Position numbers and translations under genes: made by a program. The notes under the pieces are model-generated. The model ran no database searches. It had not been told where the DNA came from and worked only from the letters and a program-made list of their open reading frames with translations. From Falsiroseomonas selenitidurans (GTDB lineage Bacteria > Pseudomonadota > Alphaproteobacteria > Acetobacterales > Acetobacteraceae), in NCBI RefSeq assembly GCF_012103215.1, contig NZ_JAAVNE010000023.1, forward strand, positions 20,345 through 84,344: DNA of 64,000 bases, in the 5' to 3' direction. Positions 15,887 through 22,575 of the stretch are shown here, one piece after another. Position 1 is the stretch's first letter, and each line of letters opens with the position of its first letter.

Positions 15887-16666
15887 CTACCAGACCAGCC
15901 GGTAGCCGCGGCCGCGCACCGCGGCGATGGTGACAGCCCCGGCGGAGGCGGCAAGCAGCTTTTGCCGGAGGTTGGAGGCCAGCTGGTCAACGCCGCGCTG
16001 TTCCGGCAGCAGGCGCCGTCCCAGCACCCGCTCGGAGATCGTTTCCCGATCCGCGAGATGGTCGGGCGCCGTCAGCAGCAGGCCGAGCAGCCCGGCCTCG
16101 CCGCCGGTCAGCCGCGTCTCCCGCCCATTGGCATCCTGCAGGCGCAGCCGGGCGGGTTGCATCGACAGGCCGGCGATGCTCCAGCTCTGCGGCTCGCCGA
16201 CGGGGGCCGCCGGCTCCTGGTCCGGGGCGGCCGGCGGGGGCGGGGCGCCGGCAACGGCGTCCAGCCGCCGGCTCAGCGCCCGCACGCGCGCCACCATCTC
16301 CCGCAGAGAGAAGGGCTTGGCCAGGTAGTCATCGGCACCGACCTCGAGCCCGATGATGCGGTCGACCTCCTCCGCCCAACCACTGACGACGATGACGCCG
16401 AGGTCGGGGCAGCTGCCGGCCTCACGCACGAAGGCGATGCCGTTGCCATCCGGCAGGCCGAGGTCTACCACCACCAGGCGCGGCTGGTCCCGCTGCAGCC
16501 GATGCCGCGCCTCCGCCAGCGATCCGGCGGTGACGGTCGACCAGCCATCGCGCGAGAGCGCCGCGCAGATGGTTGCGGCGACGGCCTCGTCATCCTCGAC
16601 CACCAGCACCGGGCGGTTCGTGGCTAGGCTTCGCGTCGGCATGCCGACCAGCGGAGAGACGACCAT
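15887..16666 (-). CDS. OmpR-type response regulator
   Basis: 259 residues: a receiver domain (about 19-130) with the acidic pair VVEDDE, phospho-acceptor Asp68 in VVVDLGLPDG and Lys in LAKPFS, a Pro/Ala linker (about 140-165) and a winged helix DNA-binding domain ending in VRGRGYRLVW. An alternative start is Met9. It lies 122 nt upstream of kaiC in the same orientation and is a natural phosphotransfer target of the hybrid kinase at 10943-13708, which it could link to transcription. The pairing is inferred from proximity only. Confidence 0.92.
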   Translation of the reverse strand: MVVSPLVGMPTRSLATNRPVLVVEDDEAVAATICAALSRDGWSTVTAGSLAEARHRLQRDQPRLVVVDLGLPDGNGIAFVREAGSCPDLGVIVVSGWAEEVDRIIGLEVGADDYLAKPFSLREMVARVRALSRRLDAVAGAPPPPAAPDQEPAAPVGEPQSWSIAGLSMQPARLRLQDANGRETRLTGGEAGLLGLLLTAPDHLADRETISERVLGRRLLPEQRGVDQLASNLRQKLLAASAGAVTIAAVRGRGYRLVW

Positions 16667-16791
16667 CTGCCGGGCTTTTCCAGACGTCTTAATGAAGTAC
16701 TAATTTGATGAACCTAGGGTATGCCCTCCCAGGGTGTCCACCCGTAATGAGCGAATATCTGTTACGTTGATCGCCTGAAGGCGTCGGCAAC
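16667..16791 (-). promoter_or_regulatory. AT-rich leader upstream of the response regulator
   Basis: A 125-nt gap between the PAS-GGDEF gene and the response regulator is unusually AT-rich (16690-16715) and holds a small inverted repeat AGGGTATGCCCT (16716-16727). It probably carries a promoter for the regulator-kaiC-kaiB group. No confident -35/-10 pair can be assigned by eye. Confidence 0.3.
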
Positions 16792-17700
16792 CTAGCCGAT
16801 TGCAACCCGGTTGCGGCCTTCCCGGCGCGCCGCCTGCAGGGCAGCCTCGGCCCGCCTTACCAGCTCGGACAGGGTCTCACCCGGCGCCGCGGCGCAGATT
16901 CCGAAGCTGCAGGTGACGCGCAGCGGCCCCGCCTCGGTCGGAAATTCCGCCGCCGCCAGCGCCCGGCGCAAGCGTTCCGCCGCACGGCGGGCGCCAAGCA
17001 GGTCCAGGCCCGGCAGGCACAGCGCGAAGGCGGCCGGGCCGGTGCGGCCAACCACGTCGCCATGGCGGACGTTTTCCGCGAGCAGGTCGGCCACGCCCAT
17101 CACCACGGCGTCGCCGGCGGCAGGGCCGAAGGTTTCCGACACCCGGCGCAGCTGGTCGATCTGCAGGCAGGCCATCGCCAGGCGCGGCGTCCGCCCTGCC
17201 CCCAGCCGGCGCAGCAGCGCGGCGCGGTCCGGCAGGCCGGTCAGCGGGTCGCGCGCCAGAGGCGGCTCCCGCTCATCCAGCCGGCGCTGCTCCAGCGTCA
17301 CGTCGCGGCCGATCGCGGCGAAGCCATGCGGCCGCCCGGCGGCATCGGCCAGCGGCGTGATTCGCAGGTCCAGCCAGAAGGGCGCGCCGTTGCGGGCATA
17401 GAGCAACAGCCGCGCCGCGCCGGGCTCCGCCGACCGCAGGGCCCGGCGCAGGGCGGCCAGCGCGGCGGTGTCGGTGCCCGGCCCCTGCAGCAGGGTCGGG
17501 CTGCGCCCGGTCATCTCCGCCTCGGTCCAGCCGGTCAGGCGGGTGAAGGCCGGGTTGACGTAGCGGATGCGCGGGCCGGCGCCGTCGAGCGTCGCATCGG
17601 TGACGATCACCGCGTCCTGCGCGGTCGCCACGACCTGGCGCAGCAGCAGCAGCGCCGGGTCCGGCGCGGCGGCAGGGTTGGCGGGCGGGTGCGGGCGCAT
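16792..17700 (-). CDS. PAS plus degenerate GGDEF protein
   Basis: A 302-residue soluble protein. The PAS domain (about 22-138) is LOV-like (GRSPTLLQG, 65-73), with Pro68 instead of the photoreactive Cys, as in PAS3 of the nearby kinase. The diguanylate cyclase domain (about 150-300) starts with the conserved DPLTGLPDRAAL, but the active-site loop GGDEF reads GPAAF (221-225), so c-di-GMP synthesis is not expected. It may bind GTP or c-di-GMP, or regulate a partner. It begins 9 nt downstream of the HD-GYP gene and is almost certainly cotranscribed with it. Confidence 0.9.
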   Translation of the reverse strand: MRPHPPANPAAAPDPALLLLRQVVATAQDAVIVTDATLDGAGPRIRYVNPAFTRLTGWTEAEMTGRSPTLLQGPGTDTAALAALRRALRSAEPGAARLLLYARNGAPFWLDLRITPLADAAGRPHGFAAIGRDVTLEQRRLDEREPPLARDPLTGLPDRAALLRRLGAGRTPRLAMACLQIDQLRRVSETFGPAAGDAVVMGVADLLAENVRHGDVVGRTGPAAFALCLPGLDLLGARRAAERLRRALAAAEFPTEAGPLRVTCSFGICAAAPGETLSELVRRAEAALQAARREGRNRVAIG

Positions 17701-17709
17701 CGGGGTCCC

Positions 17710-18462
17710 TCAGGTGCGGGGCGCATCGGCAGGGCAGGGCTGCCCCGCCAGCGCCGCATTCAGCAGGTCGGCCATTGCCGGATCGAACTGCGTGCCGCGG
17801 CAGGCGGCGATTTCGGCGAGGGCCGCGGCGGCGGTCATCCGCGTGCGATAGCGGCGCCCCGGCTCGACCATGGCGACGAAGGAATCGGCGACGGCGACGG
17901 CGCGCGTCACGGGATGCAGGCCGGATGCCGCGACGCCGGTGGGATAGCCGCCGCCGGCCCAGCGCTCGTGATGGTCGCGCGCGGCAAGGATCACCAGCGG
18001 CGGGAAGTCCAGCCGCGCCAGCAGCGCCGCCCCCAGCGCCGGATGCCGGCGGATGCTGGCCAGTTCCGCCGCATCCAGCCGGCGGTCGCCATCGAGCGTG
18101 GCGGCCGCCACGTGCAGCTTGCCGATGTCGTGCAGCAGGGCGCCGGTCAGCAGCGGCATGGCCTCGCCCAGCAGGGCCGGGCCCTGCCGCCACATCGCCA
18201 TGGCCACGCGGGCGACGCGCATGGAATGTTCCGCGCTGGGTGCGTGGTGGCGCCGCAGCCGGCCGAGCAGGGCCAGCGTCGGCTCGAGGCGCAGGGTGGA
18301 GCCGGGCGGGCTGCACGCCGCCCCCGGCCCGGCCGGCGTGATCCCGGCCTCCCGACCGGCATGCCGGTCGAAGCGGGCGTGCAGCTTGCCCAGACCGAGG
18401 CTCCCGTCCATCCGGTTCATCCCGCAGATCGAGCACGGGCGGCCAGGCTGGACCGTCCTCAT
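17710..18462 (-). CDS. HD-GYP domain protein (putative c-di-GMP phosphodiesterase)
   Basis: About 250 residues. The HD-GYP core starts near residue 79 with HSMRVARVA, then LLHDIGKLHVA (metal-binding His-Asp), RRHPALGAALL, and HHERWAGGGYPTG, where the usual Asp of HHExxDGxGYP is Ala. Most metal ligands are present, so hydrolysis of c-di-GMP to pGpG or GMP is plausible. The start is uncertain: ATG at 18564, 18462 or 18420 are in frame. The 18462 form begins with a CSIC motif and has AGGAG only 1 nt before ATG. It is first in a tight pair with the PAS-degenerate-GGDEF gene. Confidence 0.85.
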   Translation of the reverse strand: MRTVQPGRPCSICGMNRMDGSLGLGKLHARFDRHAGREAGITPAGPGAACSPPGSTLRLEPTLALLGRLRRHHAPSAEHSMRVARVAMAMWRQGPALLGEAMPLLTGALLHDIGKLHVAAATLDGDRRLDAAELASIRRHPALGAALLARLDFPPLVILAARDHHERWAGGGYPTGVAASGLHPVTRAVAVADSFVAMVEPGRRYRTRMTAAAALAEIAACRGTQFDPAMADLLNAALAGQPCPADAPRT

Positions 18463-19007
18463 GCTCCTGAAACGATTGAGGCCAGGCCAGTGGACCGGGG
18501 CCGGCAGGCTTGCCGCGGCGGACGCTGCCCTGGATGCGGCCACCTGACCGCTGCGTCGGATCATCGATCCGCCACGCCGCCGATGCATGCCCGGAGTCGT
18601 CGTGAAATGTAGCGCAATGTGCGGTCGAAGGCCGGTTTCCGGCCGATCCGGCGGCAACCGGCCAAGCCAGGCGCGGCACCGGCAGGCCGCTGCCGGGTCG
18701 GCGCCGGCGATGGCGGTGGGGCGTGCGATGCCGGCCTGGTGCCTTCCAATAGGGGGCAGGGCACGGCGCGGCATCGCCGCAGCGTCAGCAAAGGTCAGCC
18801 AAGGTGCATGCCGGGATCGCCATCCGGCACGGAGAAGGGCCGCCTGGCGTGCGTTGCGTGCTGTATTGCAAGCAAAAGTCGCCATGGATCCCTGCCGCCA
18901 CAACTTCGCACAAAAGCTGGTTCGAACCGGCGCGCCGCGACGGTTTAACCATTCTTCACGACTTGGACGAGCAGGCAGGACGCCGCAGGACAGAAAGGAT
19001 CTCTGCG
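18463..19007. other. Non-coding region between divergent HD-GYP and GH8 genes
   Basis: About 545 nt with no convincing gene. It should hold divergent promoters. A CtrA-type half-site TTAACCAT is at 18945-18952, 55 nt before the GH8 start, in a local AT-rich patch; the partner half-site is imperfect. A good RBS (AAGGAT, 18995-19000) belongs to the GH8 gene. I see nothing else structured. Confidence 0.4.
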
Positions 19008-20210
19008 ATGGTGCGGCAACCTTACCCGCAGGCGGGGCTGGGGGGCGGCCTTGGGCGGCGCGCGCTTTTCGGCGCCGGGATTGCGGCCGGCGCGGCGCTG
19101 GCCGGCGCACCCGCAATGGGCGCGGCGGTGCTGGGGGATTGGCTCGATTTCCGCCATCGCTTCCTGCACCCGGATGGCCGGGTGCTCGATACCGGGAATG
19201 GCGGCATCTCGCATTCCGAGGGCCAGGGTGCGGCGCTGCTGTTTGCCGTCCGCTTCGACGACCGGCCGAGCTTCGAGCGGATCCTGGCCTGGACGCGCGG
19301 CGCGCTGCGGCGACCGGACGACCAGCTTCTCGCCTGGGCCTTCCGCCCGGGGGCGCCGATTCCCGTGCCGGACGTGAACAATGCGAGTGACGGCGACCTG
19401 ATGGTGGCCTGGGCGCTGGCGGAGGCGGGGGATCGCTGGGGGCTGGCGGAAAAGCGCGCCCTGGCGGCGGAGATCGCGCGCGACCTGCTGCGCCGCTGCG
19501 TGATGCGGCAGGGCGAGGCGACGCTGCTCCTGCCGGGGGTGGAGGGGTTCCTGAAGCCGGACCGCCTGGTGGTCAATCCCAGCTACTTCATCACCCCGGC
19601 CTTCCGCGCCCTGGCCCGCCTGGTGCCCGACCCGGCCTGGATGGCGCTGGAGGAAGGCGGGCTGGCCCTGCTGGAACAGGCGCGCTTCGGGCGCTGGCGG
19701 CTGCCGGCGGACTGGCTGGCGCTGTCGCGCGGCCTCGGGCGGCCGCAGCCCGCGCCGGGCTGGCCGGCGCGCTTCTCCTACGACGCGGTCCGGGTGCCGC
19801 TGAACCTCGCCTGGGGTGGCCATGCGCGGTCCGGCGCGCTGCGGGCGGCGGTGGAGTTCTGGGCCGACCCGACGCATGCCGCGCCGCCGGCCTGGACCGA
19901 CCTGCGCAGCAATGCCGTGGCCCCCTATCCGGGCGACAGCGGGCTGCGCGCCGTGGCTTCCCTCGGCCTGGCCGCGCTGGCCGGCCGCGGGCGGGTGGAG
20001 GCGCTGCCGCGGGTGGCGGAGGCCTCGGCCTACTACCCGGCGGTGCTGACCCTGCAGGCGCGGCTGGCCTGGGCCGACCGCGGCCTGGATGGCAACGCCG
20101 CCTGCAGCGAGGGGCCGCTGGCGATCGAGCTGCCGCCAGCCGCCCCACCCGCCCCGCGCGAAGGCGGCAACCGCGGCTGGCTGCGCGGGATCTGGCCCGT
20201 GCGCGGCTGA
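19008..20210 (+). CDS. Glycoside hydrolase family 8 (endoglucanase-like)
   Basis: 400 residues, secreted. The N-terminus has GRRALFGAG followed by an Ala-rich hydrophobic stretch ending near APAMGA, a Tat-like signal. The (alpha/alpha)6 catalytic domain shows the GH8 signatures SHSEGQGAALL (proton donor Glu71) and NNASDGDLMVAWAL (Asp128, Asp130), then VVNPSYF and YDAVRVPLNLAW. ATG 19008 has RBS AAGGAT at 7 nt. BcsZ-type GH8 enzymes normally sit in cellulose operons, but no bcsA or bcsB is near. It may trim the exopolysaccharide made by the locus at 1-8682 or a cellulose made elsewhere. Confidence 0.9.
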   Translation: MVRQPYPQAGLGGGLGRRALFGAGIAAGAALAGAPAMGAAVLGDWLDFRHRFLHPDGRVLDTGNGGISHSEGQGAALLFAVRFDDRPSFERILAWTRGALRRPDDQLLAWAFRPGAPIPVPDVNNASDGDLMVAWALAEAGDRWGLAEKRALAAEIARDLLRRCVMRQGEATLLLPGVEGFLKPDRLVVNPSYFITPAFRALARLVPDPAWMALEEGGLALLEQARFGRWRLPADWLALSRGLGRPQPAPGWPARFSYDAVRVPLNLAWGGHARSGALRAAVEFWADPTHAAPPAWTDLRSNAVAPYPGDSGLRAVASLGLAALAGRGRVEALPRVAEASAYYPAVLTLQARLAWADRGLDGNAACSEGPLAIELPPAAPPAPREGGNRGWLRGIWPVRG

Positions 20211-20273
20211 GCGTTCGTGGATTGATGCCCAGTCGGCCCTTGCACGGATGCGGCGCGGTGCGCCGCGGCGGCG

Positions 20274-20648
20274 CTATTCCGGCTGCACCGTCAGCGCATT
20301 GCCGGTGAAGGTCACCACGCCGGGGCCGGCCACGGTCACCGGCGTGGTCAGCGCCGACCAGGTCAGCGGGTTGCCGCCGGTCACCGCGTCGAACAGGCCG
20401 ACATGCGTCAGCGTGCCGGCCGCGGCGGTGAAGGTGAAGCGGATCGCCTCCGCATTCCGCTGCGTGCCGGTACCGGTGAAGGTGGCCCGCTGGCGGGCAT
20501 AGCCGGTTCCGGCCGGCTCCCCGGTGATGCCGGCCGCGTCGCTGCCGCCGGTGCCGAGCGCGGCATAGACGGTGATCGGCAGCGTCGGCAGGCGGGCGCA
20601 CAGCGCGCGGGCCAGCAGGTTCTTGGCGTGATCGGTCAGGTCGGTCAT
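20274..20648 (-). CDS. Phage-type tail-fibre-associated protein
   Basis: A 124-residue protein of a type found with tail-fibre genes in alphaproteobacterial prophages. The N-terminal helix NLLARALCARLP is followed by strand-rich sequence with Gly/Thr repeats (AALGTGGSDAAG, RQRATFTGTGTQRNAEAIRF, GTLTHVGLFDAVTGG). Strong RBS (AGAGGACC) upstream. It is the last gene of a seven-gene minus-strand cassette. Role in virion or particle assembly is inferred from family and context. Confidence 0.7.
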   Translation of the reverse strand: MTDLTDHAKNLLARALCARLPTLPITVYAALGTGGSDAAGITGEPAGTGYARQRATFTGTGTQRNAEAIRFTFTAAAGTLTHVGLFDAVTGGNPLTWSALTTPVTVAGPGVVTFTGNALTVQPE

Positions 20649-20686
20649 CCGGAGGTCCTCTGGGGATCGGGGGGGCAGGGTCTGGA

Positions 20687-20860
20687 TCAGAAGCTGCCGG
20701 GCAGCGCGGCGGATCGCCGTCTCCCGGCAGGCGTCCGGCCGGCCGGCATGGCGACCGGTGGCGTGGCGAGGGGGCCGGCGCCGGCCCCGACGACGCGGGC
20801 GGCATGGGCGATGCCGTCGAACCCGCGGGGCGGGTCGCCGGACCGGGTGCAGCCACTCAT
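20687..20860 (-). CDS. Small hypothetical protein in the tail-fibre cassette
   Basis: A 57-codon frame (MSGCTRSGDPPRGFDGIAHA...) whose ATG overlaps the stop of the preceding 48-codon frame as ATGA. It is followed 38 nt later by the 124-residue tail protein. It is Pro/Gly/Arg-rich and matches no family I know. Support comes only from coupling within a compact operon; the end of the frame has composition close to random coding in this GC-rich DNA. Confidence 0.4.
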   Translation of the reverse strand: MSGCTRSGDPPRGFDGIAHAARVVGAGAGPLATPPVAMPAGRTPAGRRRSAALPGSF

Positions 20861-21003
20861 GCTCGGTCCTTGATGGCGGCAGGGCAGGCGCCCGCAGCGC
20901 CGCCGGCCCGGGCTGGCGCCCGCGGCCAGCCGGTCTGGGCCGCCTCGCCCGGCGCGATGCGTGGGGTGGCGGGCGGCTTCGGGTCGGGGATCCGCGCGGT
21001 CAT
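20857..21003 (-). CDS. Small hypothetical protein in the tail-fibre cassette
   Basis: A 48-codon frame (MTARIPDPKPPATPRIAPGE...) with ATG 5 nt after the upstream stop, preceded by the purine run GGGGGGA at a suitable distance. Its stop overlaps the next ATG (ATGA). Short Pro/Ala-rich proteins of this kind occur between tail genes, but function is unknown. Confidence 0.4.
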   Translation of the reverse strand: MTARIPDPKPPATPRIAPGEAAQTGWPRAPARAGGAAGACPAAIKDRA

Positions 21004-21007
21004 CGGG

Positions 21008-21280
21008 TCATCCCCCCACCAGGCGGCCGACCATCGCAGGATTGGCCTCCGCCATCCCTTCGGGTGCCGGGACCGGCGTCGCCGGGCGGGTCTGGATGGC
21101 GAAGATCCCGGTCGTGCCCGCCAGATCCACCGTCGCCGGCGGTTCCCCGGCCATTGGCAGCTTCACGCCCGCCTGCTCCGGCGGCAGCGCGTCGGTCACC
21201 CGCTTGCCGGCCTCGGCCGCGGCCATCGGCCCGAAGAACCCCTGCCACACCCAGGCGGGGGTCTCGATCTCATCGCTCAT
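21008..21280 (-). CDS. Small protein of the tail-fibre cassette
   Basis: A 90-residue protein starting MSDEIETPAWVWQGFFGPMA, preceded by the strong RBS GGAGG. The N-terminus is acidic and aromatic, the rest Pro/Ala-rich with no membrane segment. It lies 11 nt after the lectin-like gene. Similar short WxWQGFFGP proteins accompany tail-fibre genes in related bacteria as far as I recall, but no function is established. Confidence 0.6.
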   Translation of the reverse strand: MSDEIETPAWVWQGFFGPMAAAEAGKRVTDALPPEQAGVKLPMAGEPPATVDLAGTTGIFAIQTRPATPVPAPEGMAEANPAMVGRLVGG

Positions 21281-21291
21281 GGCGTCCTCCG

Positions 21292-22575
21292 TCACAGGGG
21301 CAGGGCGGCCGCCAGCGCCGGCAGCATGGCGCTGGAAACGGCGTGGGGCAGCACGCGGAAATGCGCGACGTCGCCGGCAAGCGGTGTCGTGCCGGCGGCC
21401 GAATTGCCCAGCCGGATCGTCGTCAGGCCGGCAGCAGGTCCGCCCGTCACCGTGGTGACGCTGCCGCCGTTGATCGAGCACGCGGCCGTACCGTCCCCGG
21501 CGACCGACACCGCCACCCGCACCGGGTCGCCCGGCGTCATCGCGGTGGCGGCCGCATCCGACAGCCCGCCGGCGGCGTAGCGATACAGTGACAGGTTCGA
21601 TGTGCTGGCGCTCACGCGCACCCCGAAAACCTGCGTGTCCCCGCCGTTATCTACCTGAAACAGCCGCAGGGAATGCGCGGCCGGGGCGGCCTGGGGGATC
21701 ACGCCCGACCACAGGATGGTGCAGGCGCCGCTCGTGCCGATGCCCAGGCTGCCCAGCGACGCGCTGACCAGATCCGCCCCGCGCGTGCTGGCACTTGGCG
21801 TGCCGATGGGCGGCAGGATCGGCGTGGAGGCGAAGGGCCCGAGTTCCAGTTGCGGCAGCAGGTAGGTATCCGTCCAGTCATAGGCCACGCCGGATTCGCA
21901 CAGGTACTGGATGCCGCCATTCACGCGCGCGATGGTGCCGGCGCTGGTCAGCAGGAAGGGCAGGGCGAAGCGGGCGGCGTCGGCGCCGGGCGCGACCTCC
22001 ACGGTGAAGGAATTGCCCGTCACCAGCGCGCCCGCCGTGGCGCGCCCGGCGCAGCGCAGATTGGTGGGCGGCGCCGCCACGGCGATGCTGCGGGCCAGGG
22101 TGACGGAGGCGGCCCAGCGCTGGTCCGGCGCCGCCACGATCGAGGAGGCGTTCGGCTCGAAATCCAGGATCAGGGAGGCGGTGGCGGCGGCGGTGCCGAA
22201 CCAGCGGATGCTGACGCCCGCCATGCCGGCCACCGTCACCGGGGTGACGGTGCGCGACAGGCTGGGGGCGCTGGCGGATAGCGCCCAGCCCGTGGGCAGC
22301 GTGCCGGGGCTGCCTTCGGCCGCGCCCTCCGCGCGCGGATTGGGCAGGCCATTGGTGCGCTGTCCCTCGACCAGCAGCCGGCGTGCCGCGCCGGTGAAGC
22401 GCGGCGTGTCGGCGCCATGCTCCAGCAGGCCCAGCCCAACCTCGGCCAGGCTGGTGCTGTGGGCCGCGACCTGGGCGCGCGCCAGCGCCAGCGGTGCCAG
22501 CAGCACGCCGCGCGCCACCAGGGTGCGCCAGGGCGGCGCCAGCGCGCCGAGGGTGGCGATCATGGGGGGCGCCAT
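21292..22575 (-). CDS. Phage-type structural protein with lectin/LamG-like C-terminal domain
   Basis: 427 residues. An N-terminal Ala/Leu-rich segment leads to the phage-associated motif RFTGAARRLLVEGQRTN (about 60-75), common in head- or tail-fibre proteins. Two beta-rich regions follow. The C-terminal part (about 265-415; CTILWSGVIPQ to LRLFQVDNGG, then GDVAHFRVLP) has the pattern of a concanavalin-A-like jelly-roll sheet that could bind host surface glycan. Its start shares one base with the stop of the tailspike gene. Receptor binding is inference. Confidence 0.75.
   Translation of the reverse strand: MAPPMIATLGALAPPWRTLVARGVLLAPLALARAQVAAHSTSLAEVGLGLLEHGADTPRFTGAARRLLVEGQRTNGLPNPRAEGAAEGSPGTLPTGWALSASAPSLSRTVTPVTVAGMAGVSIRWFGTAAATASLILDFEPNASSIVAAPDQRWAASVTLARSIAVAAPPTNLRCAGRATAGALVTGNSFTVEVAPGADAARFALPFLLTSAGTIARVNGGIQYLCESGVAYDWTDTYLLPQLELGPFASTPILPPIGTPSASTRGADLVSASLGSLGIGTSGACTILWSGVIPQAAPAAHSLRLFQVDNGGDTQVFGVRVSASTSNLSLYRYAAGGLSDAAATAMTPGDPVRVAVSVAGDGTAACSINGGSVTTVTGGPAAGLTTIRLGNSAAGTTPLAGDVAHFRVLPHAVSSAMLPALAAALPL

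Noticed and set aside
14064..15905. Long plus-strand open frame opposite kaiC
   Set aside because: It is antisense to a clear KaiC, is Gln/Arg/Ala-rich, and has no domain. High GC content leaves few stop codons on the opposite strand.
10943..17700. Functional LOV blue-light receptors in the kinase and PAS-GGDEF proteins
   Set aside because: Both LOV-like motifs have Pro in place of the cysteine needed for the photoadduct.
16792..17700. Active diguanylate cyclase
   Set aside because: The GGDEF loop is GPAAF, lacking the metal and substrate-binding residues.
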